Positions 8,253-17,383 of a stretch of DNA of 64,000 nt are shown piece after piece. The stretch's first letter is position 1, and each line of letters starts with the position of its first letter. The notes under the pieces were generated by a model. It worked only from the letters and a program-made list of their open reading frames with translations. It ran no database searches and was not told where the DNA came from. Source of the DNA: Streptomyces xanthii (GTDB lineage Bacteria; Actinomycetota; Actinomycetes; Streptomycetales; Streptomycetaceae); contig NZ_CP061281.1 in the NCBI RefSeq assembly GCF_014621695.1, forward strand, positions 1,798,001 to 1,862,000, written 5' to 3'. The position numbers and the translations under genes were made by a program.

Positions 8253-9605
8253 TCACGCGGCGAGGGTCACGGCCTGCACGGCGGGGACCTTCAGGCCGCG
8301 CCGGGCGGTGGCGAGGCTGGTGACCAGGGTGGCCGCGGTCGCCGTGGCCACCACGGCGATCCAGATGCCGAGCCCCTGGTGCGGGAGGAGTCCGTCGGTG
8401 CGGACCGCGGTGAACGGGAGGAGGCCGGCGAGTGCGGCGAGTGTGCCGAAGAACACGCCGGTGACGGTCAGGGCGATGCCTTCCACGGCGACGCCGCCGA
8501 GGACTTGCGCGGGTGTGGCTCCGGCGAGGCGCTGCTGGCCGAACTCGCGGACGCGGTAGGCCGTCGCCGCGTACAGGGAGTTGATCAGCATGATGCAGGC
8601 GAAGACGACGATGATGCCGACCACGATGAGGTTGAGCGTCTCGAGGTTCTTGTCCTCAATTGATCTGGTGAGCCCCGAGGCCTTGATCGCGTCGTTCTCG
8701 ACGGCCTGCATGTACAGGGTCGCGGTGGCCATGCCGGTGAACAGGATCAACGGCATGAGGACGCCGGAGAGTTGAGGGGCACGCTGTCGCAGGTTCCGTA
8801 CGGTCAGGTAGCCGCTCGCGCCGGTGAGGGCGGTGACGAGGGGTTCGGCGCGGCGGAGGACGGCGCGCAGGAGGTCGGTGGAGACGAGGGCGAAGCCGAC
8901 GGAGAGCAGGATCGCGCCGTAGGCGGGGGCTGCCATGAGGGCGGCGTCGGTGGCGTTCATCGCGAAGGTGCTCGTGACCGCGAGGGCGCCGACGACGAGC
9001 GCCGCCCAGGAGGCGGCCTTGCGGGCGCGGCCGGGCCGTCGGGCCTGACCGGCGCCGTCGGCGGCCTTCGTGGCGCGTCGTACGGCGAGGAACGCGGCGC
9101 CCGCCGAGGCGAGCAGGGTGACCGTGATGCCGGACAGGAGGGCGATCGGGCCGAAGGTGTGGTGGACGGAGCCGGCGACCTGGCCGCTGTCCTTGAAGGC
9201 GTCGAGCAGGAGTGATCCGCCGAGCGCGGCGGGGCCGACGGCGAGGACGGTGGCGACGAGTGCGACGGTGACGGCTTCGCCGACGACCATGCGCTTGATC
9301 TGGGCGGGGGTCGCGCCGGTGTGCCGCAACAGGTGGATCTCCTCGGCACGTTGACGCACGTTGACGGTCAATGTGGACGCGATCGCGAAGAAGACGAGCA
9401 GGGTGCCGTAGCCGCCGACGACGCTCGCGGCGGTGGTGAGGGTGTCGGAGCTGATCTTGTCGACGCCGTCCGCGGCGGCGGTGTCGTGCATCGAGTTGAA
9501 CGTCATGACGATGGTGGCGCCGAGGAAGGCGGACAGAAGTGTGGCGACGAAGCGGCCCGGGCGCTGGCGTACGGAGCGCAGGGCGAGTCCGAGCATGGTG
9601 AACAC
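8253..9605 (-). CDS. FtsX-type ABC transporter permease
   Basis: 450-residue permease with an N-terminal anchor helix (MLGLALRSVRQRPGRFVATLLSAFLGATIVM), a core FtsX domain and two sets of membrane segments. The hallmark RQRAEEIHLLRHTGATPAQIKRMVVGEA occurs at about 85-112, with a second copy-like segment YRVREFGQQRLAGATPAQVLGG near the C-terminus. This is the duplicated FtsX arrangement of MacB/LolE-like exporters. The GTG start at 9605 follows GGGAG 8 nt upstream and lies 3 nt after the ATPase stop, so both subunits form one exporter. The substrate is unknown (peptide, lipid or antibiotic are typical). Confidence 0.88.
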   Translation of the reverse strand: MFTMLGLALRSVRQRPGRFVATLLSAFLGATIVMTFNSMHDTAAADGVDKISSDTLTTAASVVGGYGTLLVFFAIASTLTVNVRQRAEEIHLLRHTGATPAQIKRMVVGEAVTVALVATVLAVGPAALGGSLLLDAFKDSGQVAGSVHHTFGPIALLSGITVTLLASAGAAFLAVRRATKAADGAGQARRPGRARKAASWAALVVGALAVTSTFAMNATDAALMAAPAYGAILLSVGFALVSTDLLRAVLRRAEPLVTALTGASGYLTVRNLRQRAPQLSGVLMPLILFTGMATATLYMQAVENDAIKASGLTRSIEDKNLETLNLIVVGIIVVFACIMLINSLYAATAYRVREFGQQRLAGATPAQVLGGVAVEGIALTVTGVFFGTLAALAGLLPFTAVRTDGLLPHQGLGIWIAVVATATAATLVTSLATARRGLKVPAVQAVTLAA

Positions 9606-9608
9606 GGT

Positions 9609-10412
9609 TCACACTCCCATCGGGATGTTGTCGCCGAGGTGGGCTAGGCGTTCGGCGACCGCGTCGACCGTGGGCGCGGTGAGTTGTCCGGCGAGCCGGC
9701 CGTCGGCGAGGAACTGGACGGTGTCCGCGTAGGAGGCGGCGACCGGGTCGTGGGTGACCATGACGACGGTCCTGCCGTGCAGTCGGACGGCCTCCTGGAG
9801 GAGGCGGAGGACATCGCGGGCGCTGCGGGTGTCGAGTGCCCCGGTCGGTTCGTCGGCGAAGATCACGGAGGGTTCGGTGACCAGGGCGCGGGCGATGGCG
9901 ACGCGTTGGCGCTGGCCGCCGGAGAGCTGGTCGGGGCGGTGCCCGAGCCGGTCGCCGAGGCCGACGTCGGTGAGGACGCGCTCGACGCGTTGCCGGTCGA
10001 CGCGGCGGCCCGCGAGCTTGAGCGGCAGGATCGTGTTCTGGGCGACGGTGAGGGTGGGCAGCAGGTTGTACTGCTGGAACACGAAGCCGACGCGGGTGCG
10101 GCGGAAGCGGGTCAGCGCGGCCTCGCTGCGGGCGGGGCCGGGGCCGCCGCTCATCTCCTCGCCGTCGACGGCGACGACGCCGCTGTCGGGCCGGTCGAGT
10201 CCGGCCGCGCAGTGCAGCAGTGTGGACTTGCCGGAGCCGGAGGGGCCCATGACCGCGGTGAACGTGCCTGCGGGCAGGCTGAGGGTGATGTCGTCGAGGG
10301 CGGTGACGCGGTCGGCGCCGCCGTCGTCCGTGCCGTAGCTCTTGGTGACCCGGACCAGGCGCAGCGCTTCCGCGTGGGCCGTGTGCCGGGGTGTCCGTCC
10401 GTGGTGTCGCAT
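9609..10412 (-). CDS. ABC transporter ATP-binding protein (MacB/LolD type)
   Basis: 267 residues with a complete nucleotide-binding domain: Walker [10 protein letters not shown] at about 56-64, Q-loop [14 protein letters not shown], signature [15 protein letters not shown], Walker [13 protein letters not shown] and H-loop [15 protein letters not shown]. The sequence type ([11 protein letters not shown] and DEPTGALD) is that of MacB/LolD exporters that pair with FtsX permeases. The permease gene begins 3 nt downstream. The ribosome site AAGGGGAA precedes the ATG at 10412 by about 8 nt. It presumably powers the mechanotransmission exporter encoded with it. Confidence 0.92.
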   Translation of the reverse strand: MRHHGRTPRHTAHAEALRLVRVTKSYGTDDGGADRVTALDDITLSLPAGTFTAVMGPSGSGKSTLLHCAAGLDRPDSGVVAVDGEEMSGGPGPARSEAALTRFRRTRVGFVFQQYNLLPTLTVAQNTILPLKLAGRRVDRQRVERVLTDVGLGDRLGHRPDQLSGGQRQRVAIARALVTEPSVIFADEPTGALDTRSARDVLRLLQEAVRLHGRTVVMVTHDPVAASYADTVQFLADGRLAGQLTAPTVDAVAERLAHLGDNIPMGV

Positions 10413-10532
10413 GATCGCCGTTCCCCTTGTCCGGCGCGCTCTGCGCCTCTTCCCACGACGCTAGGGTCGGCGGGCCGGCGGCACACGGGGCGTACGTGGC
10501 GGGCCGGGGTGGTGCTGGGTCCACCCCGGCGG

Positions 10533-11384
10533 TTACGGCTGGCCCGCGGAGCGGGCGAGCCAGCGGCCGGCGTGGCGGGTGACCTCGATGGGGCGGCCGA
10601 AGCAGGCGGTCATGCGGTCGGGGGTGAGGACGTCCTCGACGGGGCCGCGGGCGAGGACGCGTCCGTCGCGGAGCAGGAGGGCGTGGCCGATGGCCGGGGA
10701 GAGCTCCTCCAGGTGGTGGGTGACGGTGACGGTGGCCAGGTGCGGGCGGCCGGCGGCGAGGCGGCGCATGGTGTCGATGAGGTCCTCGCGGGAGGGCAGG
10801 TCGAGCGCGTTGAACGGCTCGTCGAGCAGCAGCAGCGCGGGGTCGGCCATGAGGGCGCGGGCGATGAGGACGCGGGCGCGCTGGCCGCCGGAGCAGACGC
10901 CGTAGGGGCGGTCGGCGAGGTCCTTGATGTCGAGTTCGGCGAGCAGCGCGTCGGCGCGGTCGCGGACCTCGGTGTCGTAGGCCTTCCAGAGGGGTTGGAC
11001 GGTGCCGGTGTGGCCGGTGAGGACGACGGTGTGGCCGGGGAGGTCGAGGGGGACGCGCTGGGAGGTGGAGACGTGGCCGATGTGGGCGCGCAGTTCGCGG
11101 ACGTCGACGCGGCCGAGTCGGTGGCCGAGGACTTCGACGGTGCCGGTGGTGGGGTGGTGGGTGGCGCCGACGAGGCGCAGGATGCTGGTCTTTCCGGCGC
11201 CGTTCGGGCCGAGCAGGGCCCAGTGCTCGCCGGCCCGGACGGTCCAGTCGACGGCGTCGAGGATGATCTGGCCGGTGGTGATGCGGCGCATGCCGACGCC
11301 GTCGAGTGCGGCAACGATCCGGGCGCCGGTGCCGCCGTCTTCGGGTCGGGTGCCGGTGGTCGTGCCGTCCAGGTTGTCGCTCAT
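10533..11384 (-). CDS. Solitary ABC transporter ATP-binding protein
   Basis: 283 residues with Walker A GPNGAGKTS, Walker B LLLLDEPFNALD and H-loop VTVTHHLEELSP. The signature is CSGGQRARVLIARAL, with Cys replacing the usual Leu. This PhnL/YlmA-like class of short ATPases often stands without a permease. Here the neighbouring FtsX/ATPase pair already has its own ATPase, so no partner permease is visible. The ATG at 11384 follows GGGAGG by 8 nt, which excludes a longer frame reaching 11594. It has 120 nt of spacer to the next gene, so it is probably a separate unit. Confidence 0.87.
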   Translation of the reverse strand: MSDNLDGTTTGTRPEDGGTGARIVAALDGVGMRRITTGQIILDAVDWTVRAGEHWALLGPNGAGKTSILRLVGATHHPTTGTVEVLGHRLGRVDVRELRAHIGHVSTSQRVPLDLPGHTVVLTGHTGTVQPLWKAYDTEVRDRADALLAELDIKDLADRPYGVCSGGQRARVLIARALMADPALLLLDEPFNALDLPSREDLIDTMRRLAAGRPHLATVTVTHHLEELSPAIGHALLLRDGRVLARGPVEDVLTPDRMTACFGRPIEVTRHAGRWLARSAGQP

Positions 11385-11449
11385 GGTGCGTGCCTCCCGC
11401 CGGAACAGTAACTGTAGGTGGCACGCATACGGGTGGGTGTCCGGTTCGT

Positions 11450-11470
11450 GGACGGTGGACGGTGGACGGT
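11450..11470. repeat. 7-nt tandem repeat
   Basis: Three exact GGACGGT units at 11450-11456, 11457-11463 and 11464-11470, followed by degenerate GGGCGAG and GGACGGC. They lie in the spacer between kdpC and the solitary ABC ATPase, about 65-90 nt upstream of the ATPase start. Confidence 0.7.
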
Positions 11471-11590
11471 GGGCGAGGGACGGCGGGCGCGGGGGGCGGA
11501 CCGGTGGGTGACCGGTCCGCCCCGCGCCGTGGTCCGTACAGCGGCCTGTGCCCCGTCCATGCCGCGCTTCGTGGGCGCGGCTGTCTTCGG

Positions 11591-12241
11591 TCAACTGTTG
11601 CGCGTCAACTGTTGCAGGGCGACGTTGAGTTCGAGGACGTTGACGGTGGGTTCGCCGATGAAGCCCAGGGTGCGTCCGTCGGTGTGTGCGTCGACGAGCT
11701 TCTGGACGCGCTCGACGGGCAGGTGGTTGCGTGCGGCGACGCGGTGCACCTGGAGGTCGGCGTAGGCCGGGGAGATGGCGGGGTCGAGGCCGGACCCGGA
11801 CGAGGTGACGGCGTCGGCCGGGATGTCGGCCGGGTCCACCCGGTACGTGGCGGTGGAGTTGTCCGCGACGACGGCGGCACGGGCCTTCTTCACCTGGGCG
11901 ACGAGTTCGGGGTTGTCACCGGCGAGGTTGGTGGCGCCGGACAGGATCAGCTTGTACTGGGTGTTCACGCTGTTCGTGCCGAGGCCGTTCTGCGGGCGCC
12001 CCTGGAACCACTTGAGGTCGGGCTTGCCGTCCTTCGTCGTGTACGACTGGCCGATGAGGGAGGAGCCGACGGTCCTGCCCCCGGACCGGATCTCTGAGCC
12101 GTTCGCCTTGTCGGGGAAGACCGCCTGGGCGACTCCCGTGACGGCGAGCGGGTAGAGCACGCCGCACAGCACGGTGAGGACGAGCAGGGCGCGCAGGCCC
12201 GCCCAGACCAGCCGGCCGGTGTTGCCTACGGAGGTGTTCAT
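11591..12241 (-). CDS. kdpC: Potassium-transporting ATPase subunit KdpC
   Basis: 216 residues. One N-terminal membrane helix (LRALLVLTVLCGVLYPLAVTG) is followed by the periplasmic-side KdpC domain with IGQSYTTKDGKPDLKWFQGRP and ASNLAGDNPELVAQVK-like segments (here GATNLAGDNPELVAQ). The C-terminal ISPAYADLQVHRVAARNHLP and LGFIGEPTVNVLELNVALQ are diagnostic. KdpC stabilises the KdpA-KdpB complex. It is the last gene of the kdpFABC operon, 24 nt after kdpB. The start at 12241 (MNTSVGNTG) is preferred by similarity; a GTG at 12253 adds four residues. Confidence 0.95.
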   Translation of the reverse strand: MNTSVGNTGRLVWAGLRALLVLTVLCGVLYPLAVTGVAQAVFPDKANGSEIRSGGRTVGSSLIGQSYTTKDGKPDLKWFQGRPQNGLGTNSVNTQYKLILSGATNLAGDNPELVAQVKKARAAVVADNSTATYRVDPADIPADAVTSSGSGLDPAISPAYADLQVHRVAARNHLPVERVQKLVDAHTDGRTLGFIGEPTVNVLELNVALQQLTRNS

Positions 12242-12265
12242 GGTGGTCAGCACGCTTTCTGGACG

Positions 12266-14368
12266 TCACAGGCCGGGGATGAGGGAGAGGAGCAGGTCGA
12301 TGACCTTGATGCCGACGAAGGGGGCGATCAGGCCGCCGAGTCCGTAGACGCCGAGGTTGCGGCGGAGCATGCGGTCGGCGCTGGTCGGGCGGTAGCGGAC
12401 GCCCTTCAGGGCGAGCGGGACGAGCGCGACGATGATCAGAGCGTTGAAGACGACGGCGGACAGGATCGCCGAGTTCGGGCTCGACAGGTGCATGATGTTG
12501 AGCGTGTTGAGCCCGGGGTAGACGGCCGCGAAGAGCGCCGGGATGATCGCGAAGTACTTGGCGACGTCGTTGGCGATCGAGAAGGTGGTCAACGCACCAC
12601 GGGTGATCAACAGTTGCTTGCCGATCTCGACGATCTCGATCAGCTTGGTCGGGTTCGAGTCGAGGTCGACCATGTTGCCGGCCTCCTTCGCGGCCGACGT
12701 GCCCGTGTTCATCGCGACGCCGACGTCCGCCTGGGCCAGCGCCGGCGCGTCGTTGGTGCCGTCGCCGGTCATCGCGACGAGCTTGCCGCCCGCCTGCTCC
12801 CGCTTGATGAGGGCCATCTTGTCCTCGGGCGTGGCCTCGGCGAGGAAGTCGTCGACGCCGGCCTCTTCCGCGATGGCCTTGGCCGTCAGCGGGTTGTCAC
12901 CGGTGATCATGACGGTCTTGATGCCCATGCGGCGCAGCTCGTCGAAGCGTTCGCGCATGCCGTCCTTGACGACGTCCTTGAGGTGGATCACGCCGAGCAC
13001 ACGGGCGCCGTCGGTGTCCTCGACGGCGACGAGGAGCGGGGTGCCGCCGGCGGCGGAGATGGCGTCGGTGAGTGTCGTGGCGTCGTCGGCGACCTGCCCG
13101 CCGCGTTCGCGGACCCAGGCCAGGACCGAACCTGCGGCCCCCTTGCGGATGCGGCGTCCGTCGACGTCGACGCCGGACATCCGGGTCTGGGCGGTGAACT
13201 CGATCCAGGTGGCGCCCGCGAGTTCGCCCTGGTGGCGTTCACGCAGCCCGTACCGCTCCTTGGCGAGGACGACGACCGAGCGGCCCTCGGGCGTCTCGTC
13301 CGACAGGGACGAGAGCTGTGCCGCGTCGGCGACCTCGGCCTCGGTGACGCCGCGCACGGGGACGAACTCGGCGGCCTGCCGGTTGCCGAGGGTGATGGTG
13401 CCGGTCTTGTCGAGCAGCAGCGTCGAGACGTCGCCGGCCGCTTCGACGGCGCGGCCGGACATGGCGAGCACGTTGCGCTGCACGAGGCGGTCCATGCCGG
13501 CGATGCCGATGGCGGAGAGCAGGGCGCCGATGGTGGTCGGGATGAGGCAGACCAGGAGGGCGACCAGGACGACCATGTCGAGCTGCTTGCCCGCGTAGTC
13601 GGCGAACGGCGGCAGCGTCGCGACGGCGAGGAGGAAGACGACGGTCAGGGAGGCGAGCAGGATGTTGAGCGCGATCTCGTTGGGCGTCTTCTGCCGGGCG
13701 GCGCCCTCGACCAGGTTGATCATGCGGTCGATGAACGTCTCGCCGGGCTTCGTGGTGATCTTGACGACGATGCGGTCGGAGAGGACCTTGGTGCCGCCGG
13801 TGACGGCGCTGCGGTCGCCGCCGGACTCGCGGATGACGGGCGCGGACTCGCCGGTGATCGCGGATTCGTCGACGCTGGCGACGCCCTCGACCACGTCACC
13901 GTCGCCCGGGATGATGTCGCCGGCCTCGCACACGACGCGGTCGCCGACCTTGAGCTCCGTACCCGGCACCCGCTCCTCACGGCCGTCCACCAGGCGCCGC
14001 GCCACCGTGTCGGTCTTGGCCTTGCGCAGGGTGTCGGCCTGCGCCTTGCCGCGGCCCTCGGCGACGGCCTCCGCGAGGTTGGCGAAGATCACGGTCAGCC
14101 AGAGCCAGGCGCTGATGGTCCAGCCGAACCAGTCGGTCGGGTCGGTGAAGGAGAACGCCGTGGTCAGCACGGACCCGACGAGCACCACGAACATGACCGG
14201 CGACTTGATCATGATGCGCGGGTCGAGTTTGCGCAGGGCGCCCGGGAAGGACTTCAGGAGCTGCCGGGGGTCGAAGAGTCCGGCGCCGACCCGGCCCTCG
14301 CCTTCGCCGGAGCCGTGCCCGGTGGGCACGTCCTGGTGCGGGGCCCGGGTGGGAGTGACTGTGGACAT
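12266..14368 (-). CDS. kdpB: Potassium-transporting P-type ATPase subunit KdpB
   Basis: 700 residues. Phosphorylation site [12 protein letters not shown] with the acceptor Asp at about 320, dephosphorylation loop TGES at about 172-175, and hinge [25 protein letters not shown]. Membrane helices include [16 protein letters not shown] and [23 protein letters not shown], the CLIPTT element being the Kdp-type ion pathway. It hydrolyses ATP to drive potassium uptake through KdpA when potassium is scarce. The ATG at 14368 follows GAGGG at about 5 nt and gives the usual N-terminus; another in-frame ATG at 14419 abuts the kdpA stop codon and would add 17 residues. Confidence 0.97.
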   Translation of the reverse strand: MSTVTPTRAPHQDVPTGHGSGEGEGRVGAGLFDPRQLLKSFPGALRKLDPRIMIKSPVMFVVLVGSVLTTAFSFTDPTDWFGWTISAWLWLTVIFANLAEAVAEGRGKAQADTLRKAKTDTVARRLVDGREERVPGTELKVGDRVVCEAGDIIPGDGDVVEGVASVDESAITGESAPVIRESGGDRSAVTGGTKVLSDRIVVKITTKPGETFIDRMINLVEGAARQKTPNEIALNILLASLTVVFLLAVATLPPFADYAGKQLDMVVLVALLVCLIPTTIGALLSAIGIAGMDRLVQRNVLAMSGRAVEAAGDVSTLLLDKTGTITLGNRQAAEFVPVRGVTEAEVADAAQLSSLSDETPEGRSVVVLAKERYGLRERHQGELAGATWIEFTAQTRMSGVDVDGRRIRKGAAGSVLAWVRERGGQVADDATTLTDAISAAGGTPLLVAVEDTDGARVLGVIHLKDVVKDGMRERFDELRRMGIKTVMITGDNPLTAKAIAEEAGVDDFLAEATPEDKMALIKREQAGGKLVAMTGDGTNDAPALAQADVGVAMNTGTSAAKEAGNMVDLDSNPTKLIEIVEIGKQLLITRGALTTFSIANDVAKYFAIIPALFAAVYPGLNTLNIMHLSSPNSAILSAVVFNALIIVALVPLALKGVRYRPTSADRMLRRNLGVYGLGGLIAPFVGIKVIDLLLSLIPGL

Positions 14369-14419
14369 GGAGCCCTCTGGATTCTTCGTCAGCTGTGACT
14401 TCTGGGTGTGAGGGCTCAT

Positions 14420-16081
14420 TTACGCCAGTCCCTCGGCGAGCGGCCCGAGCGCGAGCGCCGGGAAGTACGTGAGGCCGGTGATGATCAGGATGGTGCCGAC
14501 GAGAAGGCCGGTGAACAGCGGTTTCGCGGTGCGCAGGGTGCCGGCGGAGGCCGGTACCGGCTGCTGCCCGGCGAGCGATCCGGCGAGCGCGAGGACGAAC
14601 ACCATCGGCAGGAAGCGCCCCAGGAGCATGGCCAGTCCGATCGTGGTGTTGAACCACTGCGTGTCGGCGTTCAGGCCTCCGAAGGCGGAGCCGTTGTTGT
14701 TGGCGCCCGAGGTGTAGGCGTAGAGGATCTCCGAGAATCCGTGGGCGCCAGGGTTGAGCATCGAGTTCGGCGGCGTCGGCAGCGCCATCGCGAGGGCCGT
14801 GAAGACGAGGACCAGCGCGGGCGTGATCAGGATGTAGCAGGCGGCGAGCTTGATCTCGCGCGTGCCGATCTTCTTGCCCAGGTACTCGGGCGTGCGGCCG
14901 ACCATCAGTCCCGCGATGAACACCGCGATGATCGCCATGATCAGCATGCCGTAGAGGCCGGAGCCGGTGCCGCCGGGCGCGATCTCGCCGAGCTGCATGC
15001 CCAGCATGGTGATGCCGCCGCCCAGCCCGGTCAGCGAGGAGTGGAAGCCGTCGACGGCACCGGTGGAGGTGAGCGTCGTGGAGACCGCGAAGATCGACGT
15101 GCCGCCGATGCCGAAGCGGTTCTCCTTGCCCTCCATGGCGCCGCCCGCGAGCTGGAACGCGGGGCCGTGGTGGGCGAACTCGGTCCACATCATCAGGCCG
15201 ACGAAGGCGATCCAGATGGTGCCCATGGTGGCGAGGATCGCGTAGCCCTGCCGGAGCGAGCCGACCATGCGGCCGAAGGTCCGCGTCAGCGCGAAGGGGA
15301 TGACGAGGATCAGGAAGACCTCGAAGAGGTTCGAGAGACCATTGGGATTCTCGAAGGGGTGGGCGGAGTTGGCGTTGAAGTAGCCGCCTCCATTGGTGCC
15401 GAGTTCCTTGATGGCCTCCTGGGAGGCGACGGCGCCGCCGTTCCACTCCTGGCTGCCGCCCAGGAACTGCCCGACCTCATGGATCCCTGAGAAGTTCTGG
15501 ATCGCGCCGCACGCGACGAGGACGAGTGCGCCGATGACGGAGATCGGCAGCAGGATGCGTACGACGCCGCGCACGAGGTCGGCCCAGAAGTTGCCCAGTT
15601 CCCCGGTGCGGGAGCGGGCGAAGCCGCGCACGAGGGCGACGGCGACGGCGATGCCGACGGCCGCCGACACGAAGTTCTGCACCGCCAGGCCGCCGGTCTG
15701 CACGACGTGACCCATGGCCTGTTCGCCGTAGTACGACTGCCAGTTGGTGTTCGCGACGAAGGACGCGGCCGTGTTGAACGCCTGGTCCGGGTCGATGGAG
15801 CGGAAGCCGAGCGAGCCGGGCAGGCTGCCCTGGAGCCGCTGCAGCAGATACAGGAACAGGACGCTCACGGCGGAGAAGGCCAGCACACCGCGCAGGTACG
15901 CGGTCCAGCGCATCTCGGTGTCGGGGTTCGCGCCGATGCCCTTGTAGATCCAGCGCTCCACCCGCAGGTGCTTCGGGGAGGAGTAGACCCGGGCCATGTG
16001 GTCGCCCAGGGGACGGTAGGCCAGCGCCAGGGCCGCGACGAGCGCGAGGACCTGGAGCGCGCCGGCGAGTACGGGGCTCAT
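14420..16081 (-). CDS. kdpA: Potassium-transporting ATPase potassium-binding subunit KdpA
   Basis: 553 residues with about ten membrane helices. It contains the four degenerate selectivity-filter loops of KdpA, visible as [14 protein letters not shown] (first), [20 protein letters not shown] (second), [17 protein letters not shown] (third) and [18 protein letters not shown] (fourth). KdpA is the potassium-selective channel part of the pump. The ATG (16079-16081) lies 8 nt after the kdpF stop codon, and its stop at 14420 abuts the kdpB frame. Length and motifs are normal, so the subunit should be functional. Confidence 0.97.
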   Translation of the reverse strand: MSPVLAGALQVLALVAALALAYRPLGDHMARVYSSPKHLRVERWIYKGIGANPDTEMRWTAYLRGVLAFSAVSVLFLYLLQRLQGSLPGSLGFRSIDPDQAFNTAASFVANTNWQSYYGEQAMGHVVQTGGLAVQNFVSAAVGIAVAVALVRGFARSRTGELGNFWADLVRGVVRILLPISVIGALVLVACGAIQNFSGIHEVGQFLGGSQEWNGGAVASQEAIKELGTNGGGYFNANSAHPFENPNGLSNLFEVFLILVIPFALTRTFGRMVGSLRQGYAILATMGTIWIAFVGLMMWTEFAHHGPAFQLAGGAMEGKENRFGIGGTSIFAVSTTLTSTGAVDGFHSSLTGLGGGITMLGMQLGEIAPGGTGSGLYGMLIMAIIAVFIAGLMVGRTPEYLGKKIGTREIKLAACYILITPALVLVFTALAMALPTPPNSMLNPGAHGFSEILYAYTSGANNNGSAFGGLNADTQWFNTTIGLAMLLGRFLPMVFVLALAGSLAGQQPVPASAGTLRTAKPLFTGLLVGTILIITGLTYFPALALGPLAEGLA

Positions 16082-16089
16082 ATCTGTGC

Positions 16090-16179
16090 TCAGAACCTCT
16101 CCGGATAGACGAGGGCGAGGACGAGATAGGCGAGGAGGGCCACGGCCACGACGAGGCCGACCACGTTCTCCGCGTTCAC
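16090..16179 (-). CDS. kdpF: Potassium-transporting ATPase subunit KdpF
   Basis: 29-residue single-span peptide: GTG start, [13 protein letters not shown], hydrophobic core, ending LALVYPERF. This matches KdpF, the small lipid-like stabiliser of the Kdp complex. It is too short for ordinary gene callers. Its GTG overlaps the stop codon of the 27-residue gene upstream (GTGA at 16176-16179), and kdpA begins 8 nt later. The overlap implies that it is translated only by coupling. Confidence 0.92.
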   Translation of the reverse strand: MNAENVVGLVVAVALLAYLVLALVYPERF

Positions 16180-16259
16180 AGCTTCGTCACCCCCTTGGCG
16201 ACGAGTGCCACCAGCGCGAAGACCGCGAGCGTGGTGACGACGAAGGCCACGTCGGCCAT
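16176..16259 (-). CDS. 27-residue membrane peptide leading the kdp operon
   Basis: ATG at 16257-16259, ribosome site GGGAG about 6 nt upstream, 27 codons. The product begins [10 protein letters not shown], continues as one hydrophobic helix rich in Ala/Val/Leu, and ends AKGVTKL. Its TGA overlaps the kdpF GTG by 4 nt, so it is the first cistron of kdpFABC and translation of kdpF depends on it. The topology (short acidic start, helix, positive end) suggests a single-span protein with its C-terminus inside. I do not know a named family. It may be a second small Kdp subunit, or a leader peptide that sets kdpF expression. Confidence 0.75.
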   Translation of the reverse strand: MADVAFVVTTLAVFALVALVAKGVTKL

Positions 16260-16337
16260 CGTGAGCTCCCTGGATGAAGGTTCGAATCAGTACGGACACT
16301 GAGAGGAAACCTCCGGCCAGGGCCGGTGCCGCTTCCG

Positions 16338-16407
16338 TTGACGGCTCCCTTACGGGGGCGAGTGCGGCCTTGACGTGTCCTATACGGCCTTGACGCGTCG
16401 CATACGG
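16338..16407. promoter_or_regulatory. Three TTGACG direct repeats between kdp operon and GNAT gene
   Basis: Three copies of TTGACG-(8 or 9 nt)-TACGG: 16338-16355, 16370-16387 and 16390-16407. Spacings are 32 and 20 nt, close to three and two helical turns. The second and third are also joined by a shared CGGCC. The site lies 79-148 nt upstream of the kdp leader gene and 122-191 nt upstream of the GNAT gene. OmpR-type regulators such as KdpE bind phased direct repeats, so this is a candidate KdpE operator (inference). Confidence 0.45.
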
Positions 16408-16528
16408 GGGCGCCGGTGCGGATCGGGGTCGCGCCGCCCCTGCGCCTACGATCCGAGGAGACCGGTCGGCCAGTAGACCGGTTCAGCTAGCAGGGCGGCA
16501 GCGGCCGCAGCACGGAAGGACGCACGCG

Positions 16529-17290
16529 ATGACAGACGGCGTGACGACGGACGGGATGGCGACGGACGGGCATGGCGACATGACGACGGACGGGAACGAG
16601 AAGGACTCCGTGCTGGACGACCCCGTCGGAGCGTCCCTGCGCGGAGCCCACGCGCACCTCGCCCGCCGCCGCGGCGAGGCGTTCACCTATCAGGGGGACG
16701 TCGCCACGTTCGCCGCGCTGCCGGCGGCGCCGGACGCGGCCGCGTGGGCCGAGCTGGCGGCGCTGCTCGGCCCCGGGGAGCTGGCCGACCTGTTCTCCTC
16801 CCCCGCGACGCCGCCGCGGGACTGGGAGCCCGTCTTCTCCCTCGACGGACTGCAGTTGACCGGGCCCGTAGGCGGCGAGCAGGGCTCCGCGGACGAGTCC
16901 GGCGTAGTCGAACTCGGCCCGGCCGACGTCCCGGACATGCTGGCGCTCGTCGAACGGACGCGGCCCGGACCGTTCCGGCCCCGCACGCACGAACTCGGCA
17001 CCTACCTGGGCGTCCGTGCGGGCGGCTCCCTCGTCGCCCTGGCGGGAGAGCGGCTGCGGCCGCCCGGCTGGACGGAGATCAGCGCGGTCTGCACCGCGCC
17101 CGAGGCGCGCGGCCGGGGCCACGCCGCGCGCCTGGTCCGCGCTCTGAGCGCCCGGATCGAGGCACGGGGCGAGCGCCCGTTCCTGCACGTGGCCGCGTCG
17201 AACACGGCGGCGGTCACGCTGTACGAGCGGCTCGGTTTCGAGGTGCGGCGCCCGGTCACGTTCCGGGGCTTCCGTGTCCCTGGAGCGTGA
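16529..17290 (+). CDS. GNAT family N-acetyltransferase
   Basis: 253 residues. The first 26 residues are a repetitive Thr/Asp/Gly stretch (MTDGVTTDGMATDGHGDMTTDG) coded by short direct repeats. A helical linker leads to the C-terminal FR47-like acetyltransferase fold: ELGPADVPDMLALVERTRPGPF, GTYLGVRAGGSLVALAGERL, the acetyl-CoA loop VCTAPEARGRGHAARL and ASNTAAVTLYERLGFEVRRPV. It should transfer acetyl from acetyl-CoA to an unknown amine. The ribosome site AAGGA lies 8 nt before the ATG. It stands alone between the kdp operon and a short repeat array. Confidence 0.88.
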   Translation: MTDGVTTDGMATDGHGDMTTDGNEKDSVLDDPVGASLRGAHAHLARRRGEAFTYQGDVATFAALPAAPDAAAWAELAALLGPGELADLFSSPATPPRDWEPVFSLDGLQLTGPVGGEQGSADESGVVELGPADVPDMLALVERTRPGPFRPRTHELGTYLGVRAGGSLVALAGERLRPPGWTEISAVCTAPEARGRGHAARLVRALSARIEARGERPFLHVAASNTAAVTLYERLGFEVRRPVTFRGFRVPGA

Positions 17291-17369
17291 CCTTCTGAAG
17301 CGCGCCCCTTCTGGAGCACGGCCTTCCGAAGCGCGCCCTTCCTACGCGCGACCTTCAGAAGCATGCCCC
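17291..17369. repeat. 15/30-nt tandem repeat after the GNAT gene
   Basis: Three strong units CCTTC(T/C/A)GAAGC(G/A)(C/T)GCCC begin at 17291, 17322 and 17352, with weaker half-units between them. The basic period is about 15 nt. On the plus strand it would read as a pentapeptide repeat close to ARPSE, but that frame runs antisense through the thioesterase and is probably not used. It fills the spacer between two convergent genes. Confidence 0.7.
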
Positions 17370-17383
17370 CTGAGGCGTGCGGG

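Noticed and set aside
8656..11424. Long minus-strand frame over the ABC genes
   Set aside because: Rich in Arg/Pro/His without any motif; the real ABC proteins lie in another frame of the same strand.
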